64,000 nucleotides of DNA from Streptomyces sp. A1277 (GTDB lineage Bacteria > Actinomycetota > Actinomycetes > Streptomycetales > Streptomycetaceae), in the NCBI RefSeq assembly GCF_004795015.1, contig NZ_SSBI01000015.1:62001-126000 (forward strand), read 5' to 3'. Each line of letters starts with the position of its first letter. Positions within the stretch are counted from its first letter, which is position 1. The notes under the pieces were generated by a model. That model saw only the letters and a program-made list of their open reading frames with translations. It was not told the DNA's origin and ran no database searches. The translations under genes and the position numbers were made by a program. Positions 36,162 to 46,186 of the stretch are shown here, piece by piece.

Positions 36162-38090
36162 GTGCCGTTGCTGACCCAGATCCAGGGACCGCGTGACCTT
36201 GACCGGCTCACTTCCGAGCAGCTGGAACAGCTCGCCGAAGAGATCCGGACCTTCCTCGTCGACGCCGTCTCCAAGACCGGCGGCCACCTCGGACCCAACC
36301 TCGGCGTGGTCGAGCTGACCATCGCCCTGCACAGGGTCTTCGACTCGCCGAAGGACAAGGTCCTCTTCGACACCGGCCACCAGAGCTACGTGCACAAGCT
36401 CCTCACCGGCCGCCAGGACTTCACCAGGCTCAAGAGCAAGGGCGGCCTGTCGGGCTACCCCTCGCGCGCCGAGTCCGAGCACGACGTCATCGAGAACTCG
36501 CACGCCTCCACCGTCCTCGGCTGGGCCGACGGCCTCGCCAAGGCCAACGAGGTGCGCGGCAAGGACGACCACGTCGTCGCGGTCATCGGTGACGGAGCTC
36601 TCACCGGCGGCATGGCCTGGGAGGCGCTGAACAACATCGCCGCCGCCAAGGACCGCCCCCTCGTCATCGTCGTCAACGACAACGAGCGCTCCTACGCGCC
36701 CACCATCGGCGGCCTCGCCAACCACCTGGCGACCCTGCGCACCACCGACGGCTACGAGCGCTTCCTGGCCCGCGGCAAGGACCTCCTGGAGCGCACCCCC
36801 GTCGTCGGCAAGCCGCTGTACGAGACGCTGCACGGCGCCAAGAAGGGCCTCAAGGACTTCATCGCGCCGCAGGGCATGTTCGAGGACCTCGGCCTGAAGT
36901 ACGTCGGCCCGATCGACGGCCACGACATCGAGGCCCTGGAGTCCGCGCTCCAGCGCGCCAAGCGGTTCGGCGGCCCCGTCATCGTGCACTGCCTCACCGA
37001 GAAGGGCCGCGGCTACACCCCCGCACTGCTCGACGAGGCCGACCGCTTCCACGCGGTCGGCAAGATCCACCCCGACACCGGCCTGCCCGTCGCCACCTCC
37101 GGACTCGACTGGACCTCCGTGTTCGGCGAGGAGATGGTCAAGCTCGGCCACGAGCGCGAGGACATCGTCGCGATCACCGCGGCCATGCTCCAGCCGGTCG
37201 GCCTGACCAAGTTCGAGAAGGCGTTCCCGGACCGGATCTACGACGTCGGCATCGCCGAGCAGCACGGCGCGGTCTCCGCCGCGGGTCTGGCCACCGGCGG
37301 CCTGCACCCCGTCTTCGCGGTGTACGCCACCTTCCTCAACCGGGCCTTCGACCAGGTCCTGATGGACGTCGCCCTGCACAAGTGCGGGGTCACCTTCGTC
37401 CTGGACCGGGCCGGGATCACCGGTACGGACGGCGCCTCGCACAACGGCATGTGGGACATGTCGATCCTCCAGTGCGTGCCCTCGCTCCGGATCGCCGCCC
37501 CGCGCGACGCCGACCAGGTCCGCGCCCAGCTGCGCGAGGCCGTCGAGGTGGACGACGCGCCGACCGTCGTCCGCTTCTCCAAGGGCGCGGTCGGCCCCTC
37601 GGTCAAGGCCGTCTCCACGGCCGGCGGCATGGACGTGCTGCGCGGGCCCGACGCCGCCCGGCCGGACGTCCTGCTCGTCTCCATCGGCGCGCTCGCGCCG
37701 ATGTGCCTGGAGATCGCCGACCTGCTCGACGCCCAGGGCATCTCCACGACCGTCGTCGACCCGCGCTGGGTCAAGCCGGTCGACGAGGCCATGGCCCCGC
37801 TCGCCGCGCAGCACCGCGTCGTCGTCACCGTCGAGGACAACAGCAGGGCCGGCGGCGTCGGCTCCGCCATCGCCCAGGCGCTGCGCGACGCGGACGTGGA
37901 CGTACCGCTGCGCGACTTCGGCATCCCGCCGGTCTTCCTCGACCACGCCTCCCGCAAGGAGGTCATGGCCGAGATCGGGCTGACCGCACCGGACATCGCC
38001 CGCCAGGTCACCGGCCTGGTCGCCAAGCTCGACGGCCGCTACGAGACGGCCGCGGAGAGCCGCACCGTCGCGGAGCGCGTCCGGGACTGA
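36162..38090 (+). CDS. dxs: 1-deoxy-D-xylulose-5-phosphate synthase
   Basis: 642 aa thiamine-diphosphate enzyme that condenses pyruvate and glyceraldehyde 3-phosphate, the first step of the MEP isoprenoid pathway. Visible features are the N-terminal His in [14 protein letters not shown], the TPP/Mg site [16 protein letters not shown], and the Glu of the second domain in [18 protein letters not shown]. Length is standard. The GTG at 36162 follows AAGGAGGCACG. It stands alone, with its own hairpin after the stop. Streptomycetes often have a second dxs elsewhere. Confidence 0.97.
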   Translation: MPLLTQIQGPRDLDRLTSEQLEQLAEEIRTFLVDAVSKTGGHLGPNLGVVELTIALHRVFDSPKDKVLFDTGHQSYVHKLLTGRQDFTRLKSKGGLSGYPSRAESEHDVIENSHASTVLGWADGLAKANEVRGKDDHVVAVIGDGALTGGMAWEALNNIAAAKDRPLVIVVNDNERSYAPTIGGLANHLATLRTTDGYERFLARGKDLLERTPVVGKPLYETLHGAKKGLKDFIAPQGMFEDLGLKYVGPIDGHDIEALESALQRAKRFGGPVIVHCLTEKGRGYTPALLDEADRFHAVGKIHPDTGLPVATSGLDWTSVFGEEMVKLGHEREDIVAITAAMLQPVGLTKFEKAFPDRIYDVGIAEQHGAVSAAGLATGGLHPVFAVYATFLNRAFDQVLMDVALHKCGVTFVLDRAGITGTDGASHNGMWDMSILQCVPSLRIAAPRDADQVRAQLREAVEVDDAPTVVRFSKGAVGPSVKAVSTAGGMDVLRGPDAARPDVLLVSIGALAPMCLEIADLLDAQGISTTVVDPRWVKPVDEAMAPLAAQHRVVVTVEDNSRAGGVGSAIAQALRDADVDVPLRDFGIPPVFLDHASRKEVMAEIGLTAPDIARQVTGLVAKLDGRYETAAESRTVAERVRD

Positions 38091-38109
38091 TCCGTACCCG
38101 AACTCGGCC

Positions 38110-38158
38110 GAATGGGCCGGTCGAACCACCCGGTACGAGTGGTTCGACCGGCCCATTC
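38110..38158. terminator. terminator after dxs
   Basis: A 19-base perfect stem, GAATGGGCCGGTCGAACCA and its complement, around an 11-base loop. Confidence 0.85.
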
Positions 38159-38251
38159 GCGTGAAATCCCGCCGGGACAGGCGTGCCGCGGGCAGGTGGG
38201 CCGAGCGGGTCCGAATCATGGCGTGCACGACGAGTGCGTGGAGGTACGCCG

Positions 38252-39757
38252 GTGAGCACGCAGAAGGACCTGCCCCCCAGCGGAAACGGGCTGTTCCGGA
38301 CCAAGACGGTCGAACAGTCCATCCGCGACACCGAGGAGCCGGAGCAATCCCTCAAGAAGTCCCTCTCCGCGCTCGACCTCACGGTCTTCGGGGTCGGCGT
38401 CATCATCGGCACCGGCATCTTCGTCCTCACCGGGAAGGTCGCCAAGGAGACGGCGGGCCCCGCCACCGCCATCGCCTTCGTGGTCGCCGGCGTCGTCTGC
38501 GCCCTGGCCGCCCTGTGCTACGCGGAGTTCGCCTCCACGGTGCCGGTGGCCGGCTCGGCGTACACCTTCTCCTACGCCTCGCTCGGCGAGCTGGTCGCCT
38601 GGATCATCGGCTGGGACCTGGTGCTGGAGTTCGCGCTGGGCACGGCGGTGGTCGCGGTCGGCTGGTCCGGCTACGTCCGCTCGCTGCTGGACAATGCCGG
38701 CTGGCACCTGCCGGACGCGCTGTCCGGACCGGACGTGGCGGAAGGATTCGGCTTCGACATCCTCGCGTTCGCCCTGATCCTGATCCTGACCGTCATCCTG
38801 GTGCTGGGCATGAAGCTGTCGGCCCGGGTCACCACGGTGGTCGTCGCCGTGAAGATCGCCGTGGTCCTGGTCGTCATCATCGCGGGCCTGTTCTTCATCG
38901 ACACCGCGAACTACTCGCCGTTCATCCCCGAGGCCGAGCCGCAGCCCTCCGGATCGGGCTTCGACGCCCCGCTGGTCCAGCTGATCTTCGGCTACGCCCC
39001 GACGAACTTCGGCGTCATGGGCATCTTCACCGCCGCCTCCGTCGTCTTCTTCGCCTTCATCGGCTTCGACGTCGTGGCCACGGCGGCGGAGGAGACGAAG
39101 CTCCCGCAGCGCGACATGCCGCGCGGGATCATGGCCTCGCTGTTCATCTGCACCGCGCTCTACGTCGCCGTGTCGATCGTCGTGACCGGCATGCAGCACT
39201 ACACCGAGCTGTCCGTCAGCGCCCCGCTCGCCGACGCCTTCAAAGCCGTCGGACATCCCTTCTACGCGGGCGTCATCAGCTTCGGCGCGGCGGTCGGCCT
39301 CACCACGGTCTGCATGATCCTGCTGCTCGGCCAGACCCGGGTGTTCTTCGCGATGAGCCGAGACGGCCTGCTCCCGAGGTTCTTCTCCAAGACCCACCCG
39401 CGCTTTCGCACCCCGTACCGCCCGACCATCCTGCTCGGCGTGATCATCGCCGTCGTCGCCGGTCTGACCAGCATCAACGAGCTGGCGACACTGGTGAACA
39501 TCGGCACGCTCTTCGCCTTCGTGGTCGTCGCGCTCGGCGTCATCGTGCTGCGCCGCACCCGCCCGGACCTGCACCGCGCCTTCCGCACCCCGTGGGTGCC
39601 GCTGATCCCCATCCTGTCGGTGGCCGCCTCGGTCTGGCTGATGCTCAACCTGCCGGCCGAGACCTGGCTGCGGTTCGCGATCTGGATGGTGATCGGCGCG
39701 GTCATCTACTTCTCGTACGGGCGCAAGCACAGCCGTGTGCACCGCACCCGGGCGTGA
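38252..39757 (+). CDS. APC family amino acid permease
   Basis: 501 aa with about twelve membrane segments. The start GVGVIIGTGIFVLTGKVA and the AFIGFDVVATAAEETKLPQRDMPRGI loop are typical of the cationic amino acid (CAT/YfnA-like) subgroup of APC transporters. The GTG at 38252 has GGAGG 8 bases before it and begins MSTQKDLPPS; the open frame further upstream overlaps the dxs terminator tail. The stop is 9 bases from the stop of the convergent NYN gene. Substrate not determined from sequence. Confidence 0.92.
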   Translation: MSTQKDLPPSGNGLFRTKTVEQSIRDTEEPEQSLKKSLSALDLTVFGVGVIIGTGIFVLTGKVAKETAGPATAIAFVVAGVVCALAALCYAEFASTVPVAGSAYTFSYASLGELVAWIIGWDLVLEFALGTAVVAVGWSGYVRSLLDNAGWHLPDALSGPDVAEGFGFDILAFALILILTVILVLGMKLSARVTTVVVAVKIAVVLVVIIAGLFFIDTANYSPFIPEAEPQPSGSGFDAPLVQLIFGYAPTNFGVMGIFTAASVVFFAFIGFDVVATAAEETKLPQRDMPRGIMASLFICTALYVAVSIVVTGMQHYTELSVSAPLADAFKAVGHPFYAGVISFGAAVGLTTVCMILLLGQTRVFFAMSRDGLLPRFFSKTHPRFRTPYRPTILLGVIIAVVAGLTSINELATLVNIGTLFAFVVVALGVIVLRRTRPDLHRAFRTPWVPLIPILSVAASVWLMLNLPAETWLRFAIWMVIGAVIYFSYGRKHSRVHRTRA

Positions 39758-39766
39758 CCCTCCCCG

Positions 39767-40162
39767 TCACCGCCCGGGCCGCACCGTGCGCGGGCCCGCG
39801 CACCGCGCCCCGTACGCCTCGACCCGGCGCCGCAGTTCGCGGTCGGCGGTGACGACGAGGCAGGGCCGCGGCGAGGGCCCCGCCGCGGCCTCGGCCGCCA
39901 GCTCGGTGATCCGGTCGTCACCGCTGCCCGGCGCCGCCTCCACCCGCACCCCCGGCACCGGAGCGACGCCCCGGGCCCGCCCCTCGACCACCAGGACCAG
40001 ATCGACGGGACCGGGCAGGCCGGGCAGGCCGTCGGAGGCGTACGGGACCAGCGCGTCCCGCAGCCGCTCGGCCGCGCCGCGCCGGTCCCGCCACCAGCCG
40101 TCCGGGACGGAGCCGACCACGTTGGCGGCGTCGACGATCACCAGGGAGCGCGGGGCGGACAT
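39767..40162 (-). CDS. NYN/PIN-like domain protein
   Basis: 131 aa. The start SLVIVDAANVVGSVPDGWWRDR and later VVEGRARG, SGDDRI and VVTADRELRRRVEAYGA give the acidic residues of the NYN (YacP-like) nuclease fold, related to PIN domains. It probably binds metal and cleaves RNA; databases sometimes name it NTP pyrophosphohydrolase, which the motifs do not support. The ATG at 40162 is used. Divergent from the propeller-like gene over 184 bases that hold no other gene. Confidence 0.8.
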   Translation of the reverse strand: MSAPRSLVIVDAANVVGSVPDGWWRDRRGAAERLRDALVPYASDGLPGLPGPVDLVLVVEGRARGVAPVPGVRVEAAPGSGDDRITELAAEAAAGPSPRPCLVVTADRELRRRVEAYGARCAGPRTVRPGR

Positions 40163-40346
40163 GCCGCAAGGGTGTCACGCGCGGCCGCCTCGGCGTACGC
40201 TGCGGGGCCCGGATGCGGGCCGGTAGCGACGATTCCGCGGGTTCGAACGGTGATTCTATGATGGGTGCTCCCCGACTTCCGGGTGCCGGTCGTGACACAA
40301 AGCCGCAGATCGGGAGCGGACCATCACGGAAGGATGACCTCACGAC

Positions 40347-41471
40347 ATGCGAGTCAGGTCGAGACGTTCCCAGGGGAGCACCTCGGGCAAGGGCGAGGAT
40401 GCCCTGCGAGACGTCGAAAGCGCCGAGGGGCCTGCCGCGACCCCGGTCGGCGGACGCTGGCTCGTACGTGGCAAGGACGGCAGGCTCACCGCCTACGCCC
40501 GCAACGAGGACGGGGTCCTGCGCTGGACCGAGGAGCGCCCGGGCGGACCCCGCTGGCAGGGCCCCGAGTTCTTTCCGGCCCCGGACCTGAACCACCTCTC
40601 CGTCGCCCAGGGCGCGGACGGCTACGTGCACTTCGTCGGGCGCCGGACGGTGTCCGGCCAGGAGGGCCCGCAGGTCGACCTCGTGCACGCCATCCAGTAC
40701 CAGACGGGACGCCCGGTCACCGCCTGGCGTTCCCTGGGCAACCCCTACAAGGACGCCGAGCGGGCCGCCCGCATCGGCCCGCCGGCGGCCGGTGTCGCCC
40801 CGTCCGGCGCGGTCAACGTCTTCGTCCGCAACGCCAACGGCGGGATGATGCTGCGCCGCGAGGGCAGGAACGGCAAGTGGGAGGCGTGGAAGGACCTGCG
40901 GGGCACCCTGGGCAAGGAGACGATGGCCGTCGCGGTCGCCGAGTCCGGGCGCATCGAACTCCTCGTCCCCGGCACCAGCAAGGCCATGAGGTGGACGCAG
41001 AACGAACCGGGCGGCGCCTTCGAGAAGGTGCCGAACCTGAACGTCAAGATCGCCGGCGGCGCGGTGAGCGTGCTGGAGACCGCTCCCGACCGCAACACCT
41101 TCTACTGGACCGACGCCGCGGCCGGCACCCTCACCGCCAACCGCATGGGCACCCCGGCCGTCACGATCGGCGACACCCCGGCCGAGGGCCCGGTCGCCGC
41201 GCTCCGCGCCGACCTGGACGGCTACGACTGCACGGTGCTCGCCCACCGCGACCGCGACGGCCGGGTGATGCTCGCGGCCTGCGGGACGGAGAACGAGAGC
41301 GGCGGCCTGTGGTGGGCGGCGACGGGCGAACGGACCGCCCACCCCCCGGCGTTGGCCCTCGACGGGCAGGGCCGCGTGGTCCTCGCGGTGATCGGGGCGC
41401 GCGGCGGGCTCCACGTGGCCCGGCAGATCAGCGAACCGGGCCTCGCGCTGGGCCCCGCCCAGCGGGTGTGA
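40347..41471 (+). CDS. beta-propeller (PLL-like) protein, copy 1
   Basis: 374 aa. It has repeated blades of the pattern GKDGRLTAYARNEDGVLRW, VNVFVRNANGGMMLRREGRN and IELLVPGTSKAMRWTQ, the layout of tectonin/PLL-type lectin propellers seen in actinobacteria. No signal peptide or membrane segment is apparent, unlike secreted lectins. A paralog lies at 42866-43987; the pair brackets an LCP gene. I infer a carbohydrate-binding or scaffold role in the surface-glycan locus that follows. The ATG has AAGGA about 13 bases upstream, a somewhat long distance. Confidence 0.7.
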   Translation: MRVRSRRSQGSTSGKGEDALRDVESAEGPAATPVGGRWLVRGKDGRLTAYARNEDGVLRWTEERPGGPRWQGPEFFPAPDLNHLSVAQGADGYVHFVGRRTVSGQEGPQVDLVHAIQYQTGRPVTAWRSLGNPYKDAERAARIGPPAAGVAPSGAVNVFVRNANGGMMLRREGRNGKWEAWKDLRGTLGKETMAVAVAESGRIELLVPGTSKAMRWTQNEPGGAFEKVPNLNVKIAGGAVSVLETAPDRNTFYWTDAAAGTLTANRMGTPAVTIGDTPAEGPVAALRADLDGYDCTVLAHRDRDGRVMLAACGTENESGGLWWAATGERTAHPPALALDGQGRVVLAVIGARGGLHVARQISEPGLALGPAQRV

Positions 41472-41479
41472 ACCGGGCG

Positions 41480-41511
41480 GGGGCCGTGGGACCGCCCGGT
41501 CCCACGGCCCC
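41480..41511. terminator. bidirectional terminator
   Basis: GGGGCCGTGGGACC (41480-41493) pairs with its exact complement at 41498-41511 over a GCCC loop, between the convergent propeller-like and LCP genes. Confidence 0.85.
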
Positions 41512-41517
41512 GTCGTG

Positions 41518-42621
41518 TCAGCCGCCCGTCGCCGGGGACTTCTTGGCCGACTCGGGGATGGCGGTGTCCTCGCGGATCGCCTTCCACAACGTCTTGGCCT
41601 GCGGCTGGGCGGCGACGACCCGGTTGGGGTCGACCTTGTCGTAGGCGACGGGGAGCATGATCGTCTCCATCGTGTCCGGGTCGACCCCGTTCATCGAACG
41701 GCCGAACTGGGCGAGGGACTTGAGGGAGGCCAGGTCCTCGTCGGTGGTGAGGGACTTGGTGGCCGAGTTGGCGATCTTGTAGGCGCTCGTCGGACTGCCC
41801 AGCAGGTCCTGCTTCTTGACCTCGCTGAGCAGGGCCATGAGGAACTGCTGCTGGAGCCCGATGCGGCCGAGGTCGCTGCCGTCGCCGATGCCGTGACGGG
41901 TGCGGACGTAGGAGAGCGACTCGGTGCCGTTGAGCTTGTGCGGCCCGGCGGTCAGGTCGAGCCCGGAGGACTTGTCGTGGATGTCCTCCGGGACGTCGAC
42001 GGTCACGCCGCCGATGGCGTCCACGAGGTCCTTGAACCCGGCGAAGTTGATCTCCAGGTAGTGGTCGATGCGCACGCCGGACATCTTCTCGACGGTCTTG
42101 ACCACACAGGCCGGACCGACCTGCGCGTAGACGGAGTTGAACATCACGCGGTTCGCGGTGTCCACCGTCGAGCCGTCGGCCTTGGTGCACTCGGGCCGGG
42201 TCACCAGGGTGTCGCGCGGTATGGACACGGCGACGGCCTTGCTGCGGCCCTCGGGGATGTGCACCACCAGCGCGGTGTCGGACCGGGCCCCGCTGACACC
42301 GGCGCCGCCGCCCAGCTTCTTGTTCTCCGCGCCGGCCCGCGAGTCGGAGCCGAGGATCAGCAGGTTCTGCCCGCTGGTGGGGAGCTTCTCGGGACGGTCC
42401 TCGCCCAGCGCCTTGTTGATGTCGACGCCCTTGATGTTGCCGTCGAGGCGGCTGTAGAGCCACCATGCGGTGCCGCCTGCGGCGAGCAGCAGGACGAGCA
42501 GGACGATCAGGGTGATCTTGAGACCGCGACGCCGCTTGCGGCCTTCTCTGCGCTTGCGTCCGCTGCCATGAGACGCCGGAGGGCTTTCGTGCGTGCTCGC
42601 GGGTATGGCGTCGTGGCTCAT
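41518..42621 (-). CDS. LytR-CpsA-Psr (LCP) family protein
   Basis: 367 aa. A basic cytoplasmic start (RKRREGRKRRRG) precedes one membrane anchor (about 35-55) and an extracellular LCP domain with NLLILGSDSRAG, SIPRDTL, YLEINFAGFKDLVDAIGGV and LSYVRTRHG. LCP enzymes ligate undecaprenyl-linked glycopolymers (teichoic acids, arabinogalactan, capsule) to peptidoglycan, using the conserved Arg and Asp residues seen here. The ATG at 42621 follows GAGGA. It is opposite in strand to the polymer genes downstream but fits with them in function. Confidence 0.93.
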   Translation of the reverse strand: MSHDAIPASTHESPPASHGSGRKRREGRKRRRGLKITLIVLLVLLLAAGGTAWWLYSRLDGNIKGVDINKALGEDRPEKLPTSGQNLLILGSDSRAGAENKKLGGGAGVSGARSDTALVVHIPEGRSKAVAVSIPRDTLVTRPECTKADGSTVDTANRVMFNSVYAQVGPACVVKTVEKMSGVRIDHYLEINFAGFKDLVDAIGGVTVDVPEDIHDKSSGLDLTAGPHKLNGTESLSYVRTRHGIGDGSDLGRIGLQQQFLMALLSEVKKQDLLGSPTSAYKIANSATKSLTTDEDLASLKSLAQFGRSMNGVDPDTMETIMLPVAYDKVDPNRVVAAQPQAKTLWKAIREDTAIPESAKKSPATGG

Positions 42622-42865
42622 CGTGGTCGAGTCCTCAAATCTCGTGGCCCGGGGCGGGCTGTGGAGTGCGTGGGACTCGGGTGGGGGGTGGGGCCGGTCC
42701 GTGCGTGCATGACTGAGCGTGCACTATAGAACAGAGGATCGTGCGCATGGGTGTTTTGGTTCCCTGGGGGCGACGGCCGCGCGACCCGGTCGGGCGGATC
42801 GGCGCTGAGCATATGATGCTATCGATCCTGTGTGGGCGGGATGAAGGATCGGTGAAGGGGAGAGG

Positions 42866-43987
42866 GTGTCAAGGGCCATGCGGAGAAGGAAACCGGACTC
42901 CTCGGGCAGCACCCTCCTCTTGGCTCCGTCCACCGGCCGCCACCAGGTCAGCGGTACGCCGCGCGGCCGCTGGATGACGCTCGGCAAGGACGGCAGGCTC
43001 ACGCTGTACGCCCGCACGGACGGCGGTCTGTTGCGCTGGACGGAGCGGAGCCGGGGCGGTGACCGGTGGGACGGACCGGACTTCGTGCCGATCGCGGGCC
43101 TGACGGACCTCACCGTCGTTCAGGGTGCCAACGCGTACGTGCACTTCCTCGGGCGGCGGGAGCTCCGCGGTGACGAGGGGCCGAGCGTGGACTTCGTACA
43201 CGCCGTCCAGTACCAGACCGGCCGGCCCGTCACCGAGTGGCGCTCCCTCGGCAACTTCTACCGCGACCGGGAGAGGGGCCGGAAGGTGGGGGCGCCGGCC
43301 GGAGTCGTCGACGCGCAGGGGACGGTCTTCGTCTTCGCGCGCAACGCGGGCCGCGGACTGCAGATGCGCCGTGAGGGCAAGGGCGGCAAATGGGGGGCCT
43401 GGCAGGACCTCAAGGGCGCCGGGCTCTCCGCCGGAATCGTGCCGTCGGTGACCTCCGGCGGGCTCGTGGAGGTCTTCGCGACCAGTGACCGCGGCGTGCA
43501 GCAGTGGCGGCAGGACGTTCCGGACGGACCGCTGCTGATGGCTCCTCCCTCGCAGTTCTACGCCCTGGAGGGGTCCGCGACGGCACTGGAGACCGCGGCC
43601 GAGCGTCTCACCTACTACTGGACCGATGCGGCTACGGCGGGAATCGTCTTTTTCCGGGCAGGTGCCTGGCCCGTGCTGCTGGGCGGGTACCCCGGAGAGG
43701 GCGCCGTCGTCGCGCTGCGCGCCGACCTGGGCGGCTACGACTGCACGGTTCTCGCACAGCGCGGGACGAGCGGCACTCTGCTGATCGGGGTCTGCGGCAC
43801 CGAAGGGGAGCAGGACGGCGTCTGGTGGTCCGACACCACCGAGGAGTGCGTCGGTGATCCCGCGCTCGCCGTCGACGGGCACGGCCGCGTCGTCGTAGCG
43901 GTGCGTGGGCGGGACGGGGCGGTCTCCCTCGCCCGGCAGGAGCCGGGTCCGGGGCTCACACTCTCGCCGCAGTGGCACCGGCTCTGA
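42866..43987 (+). CDS. beta-propeller (PLL-like) protein, copy 2
   Basis: 373 aa, a clear paralog of the protein at 40347: both begin their core with GKDGRLT(A/L)YAR, share YQTGRPVT(A/E)WRSLGN(P/F)Y and a YYWTDA or FYWTDA blade, and end with a blade containing ALAVDGHGRVVVAV. No signal peptide. The GTG at 42866 has AAGGGG five bases before it; ATG at 42878 is the alternative. It lies in front of the Stealth genes after a 202-base gap, on the same strand. Confidence 0.7.
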   Translation: MSRAMRRRKPDSSGSTLLLAPSTGRHQVSGTPRGRWMTLGKDGRLTLYARTDGGLLRWTERSRGGDRWDGPDFVPIAGLTDLTVVQGANAYVHFLGRRELRGDEGPSVDFVHAVQYQTGRPVTEWRSLGNFYRDRERGRKVGAPAGVVDAQGTVFVFARNAGRGLQMRREGKGGKWGAWQDLKGAGLSAGIVPSVTSGGLVEVFATSDRGVQQWRQDVPDGPLLMAPPSQFYALEGSATALETAAERLTYYWTDAATAGIVFFRAGAWPVLLGGYPGEGAVVALRADLGGYDCTVLAQRGTSGTLLIGVCGTEGEQDGVWWSDTTEECVGDPALAVDGHGRVVVAVRGRDGAVSLARQEPGPGLTLSPQWHRL

Positions 43988-44168
43988 TCCGCCGGCCCCT
44001 TCTGGAGCACCGGCACGACACCGGGGCATCGCTCCTCCGGCATGTGATGTTCTCGTGAAGTTGTAAAAGGTTGTATGAGTCTCCAGTGGGATTCATCACG
44101 GGTATATGTCGCATGTGTCCAGCTTTTTGACTGGACGTTGACCGGTTCTTTATGTGAAGGTTCTGTGA

Positions 44169-44188
44169 CTTGCTCGCAGGTGAGCAAG
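44169..44188 (+). promoter_or_regulatory. inverted repeat over the ribosome site of Stealth gene 1
   Basis: CTTGCTC (44169-44175) and GAGCAAG (44182-44188) flank GCAGGT, ending 1 base before the GTG start. The AGGTG that should bind ribosomes sits in loop and stem. Upstream, AT-richer sequence with TTGACT and TATGTG at 18-base spacing may be the promoter. Confidence 0.45.
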
Positions 44189-44189
44189 T

Positions 44190-46139
44190 GTGACCGTCTC
44201 GCGGGGCGGTTCTTCGTGGGGGATGACAGGTTTCGGTCTCATGCCGTCCTTTGTCCGGGCGCAACGAGGCATCCGGTCGAGGCTGACGCTGGACCGCAGT
44301 GGCGTGGGTGGTGGATGCCTCGTGGTCGGTTCCGGCAATCCGGAGGCGGGATCGCTGGTTTCGGCGTACCGGTCCGTGGTGCCGGCAGGCGCACGGAGGG
44401 GCATCGTCCGCAAAGTGCCGGCCCCGCTGCGCTCAGCGGTGAAGTCCTCGTTCACCTCCGTCGACGCCATCCGGTCCGCGACGGTGGTCTGGGCGATGGG
44501 CGGCCGCCGCAACGCTCCCCGGCACAGCGCGGCCGCCACCCGCCGCGTGGTGCGCGTCAAAGGCCGGCACATGCACGCCCTGGTCGTCGAGGGCGCCACG
44601 GCCTGGGCGGCCCGGGCCCGCAATCTGCACATCCTCGTCGCCGCGCTGGAGGCCGGGGGAGTCGACTACTTCTGCATCCGCGGCGCCACGAAGGACCTTC
44701 CGACCGTCGCGGTGCCCGCGGGGCAGCGCGAGTCGGCGGAGGAGATGCTCCAGATCGCCTTCGAGCAGACTCCCGGCTACGTCGGCGCGGCCACCGCGTC
44801 GGAGCCCGGCATGCGCCCCGGCGACATGGGCAAGTCCTGGCGCCAGCTGCGCAAGCACGACGCACTCCGGGTCGCCTGGTACGTCACCGACCCCACCCAG
44901 GAGCTCGTCTACGGCGCCGACCAGGGCTGTGACCTGGAGTTCTGGAAGGAACGGGACGGACAGCTGGAGGCGCCCCGCCCCAACCGGGTGGTGGCCGAGG
45001 TGCCGGTCGACGCACCACGCCACACCGTCCCGCAGGCCCTGTTCGCACTGATTCCCGGCGCCTATACCACCGGCAGCGCGCGTACCGTGGCCGAATTCAC
45101 CCAGCCCCTGGCCGAGGACCACCTCTTTCCCATCGACGTCGTCTACACCTGGGTCGACGACTCCGACCCTCAGTGGAGCGCCGAACGCGACGCCGTCCGC
45201 TCGGGGCGGCTGGGCGAACCGCCCCGGACCCTGCATGCCCAGGCGGCCAACGACTCGCGCTTCACCAGCCGCGACGAACTGCGCTACTCCCTGCGCTCCC
45301 TGCACCAGTACGCCCCTTGGGTCCGCACCGTCTATCTGGTCACCGCCGGGCAGGTGCCCAGCTGGCTGGACACCGACGCCGCGGGCATCAAGGTCGTCGA
45401 CCACCGCGAGATCTTCTCGGACCCCACCGCCCTGCCCACGTTCAACTCGCACGCCATCGAAAGCCAGCTGCACCACATCGACGGCCTGTCCGAGCACTTC
45501 CTCTACCTCAACGACGACGTGTTCTTCGGCCGCCCGCTCGGCGCCGACCGCTTCTTCCACACCAATGGCCTGACCAAGTTCTTCCAGTCCAAGGCGCTCA
45601 TACCGAGCGGCCCCGTGGGCACGGACGACCTGCCGGTGAACGCGGCGGGCAAGAACAGCCGGGCCCTGATCGAGCGGTCCTTCGGCACCCGTATCGCGCA
45701 GAAGATGAAGCACACCCCGCACCCCCTGCGCCGCAGCATCCTCTCCGACATCGAGCTGGTCTACAGCGCGGAGCACCACCGCACCCAGCACTCCCGCTTC
45801 CGGTCTCCCGAGGACGTCCCGATCGCCTCGTCCCTGCACCACTACTACGGCTTCCACACCGGCCGCACGACCACCGGGAACCTGCGCTACCAGTACATCG
45901 ACCTCGCCGCCGACCAGGCCCGGCGCCGCCTGGACAACCTCCTCGCCCACCGGAACTTCGACACGTTCTGCCTGAACGACACCGTCGCGCACCCCGACCC
46001 GGAGGCCCAGGAGCGCATGGTCCGGTCGTTCCTCGACAGGTACTTCCCCGTCCCCAGCCGCTACGAGCGCGCGGACTGGGACGGACATCGCGTCGTGAAC
46101 CGTTCGGATCGACCGGAGACGGCCGAGATCAGACGGTGA
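44190..46139 (+). CDS. Stealth family sugar-1-phosphate transferase, copy 1
   Basis: Up to 649 aa. The four Stealth regions are present: CR1 DVVYTWVDDSDP (about 312-323), CR2 with FTSRDELRYSLRSLHQYAPWVR through TFNSHAIESQLHHI and FLYLNDDVFFGR, CR3 around KMKHTPHPLRR, and CR4 with FDTFCLNDT. Stealth proteins, related to GlcNAc-1-phosphotransferase, transfer hexose-1-phosphate to a sugar and so build phosphodiester-linked glycans of capsules or walls. About 280 residues precede CR1, with a sequence also found in copy 2 (GADQGCDLEFW). The GTG start is uncertain: ATG at 44223 or 44241 is possible. Confidence 0.9.
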   Translation: MTVSRGGSSWGMTGFGLMPSFVRAQRGIRSRLTLDRSGVGGGCLVVGSGNPEAGSLVSAYRSVVPAGARRGIVRKVPAPLRSAVKSSFTSVDAIRSATVVWAMGGRRNAPRHSAAATRRVVRVKGRHMHALVVEGATAWAARARNLHILVAALEAGGVDYFCIRGATKDLPTVAVPAGQRESAEEMLQIAFEQTPGYVGAATASEPGMRPGDMGKSWRQLRKHDALRVAWYVTDPTQELVYGADQGCDLEFWKERDGQLEAPRPNRVVAEVPVDAPRHTVPQALFALIPGAYTTGSARTVAEFTQPLAEDHLFPIDVVYTWVDDSDPQWSAERDAVRSGRLGEPPRTLHAQAANDSRFTSRDELRYSLRSLHQYAPWVRTVYLVTAGQVPSWLDTDAAGIKVVDHREIFSDPTALPTFNSHAIESQLHHIDGLSEHFLYLNDDVFFGRPLGADRFFHTNGLTKFFQSKALIPSGPVGTDDLPVNAAGKNSRALIERSFGTRIAQKMKHTPHPLRRSILSDIELVYSAEHHRTQHSRFRSPEDVPIASSLHHYYGFHTGRTTTGNLRYQYIDLAADQARRRLDNLLAHRNFDTFCLNDTVAHPDPEAQERMVRSFLDRYFPVPSRYERADWDGHRVVNRSDRPETAEIRR

Positions 46140-46186
46140 GCGGACCGGTCCCCCCTCGCAGCACCCATTCCCCGTACGAAACGAAA

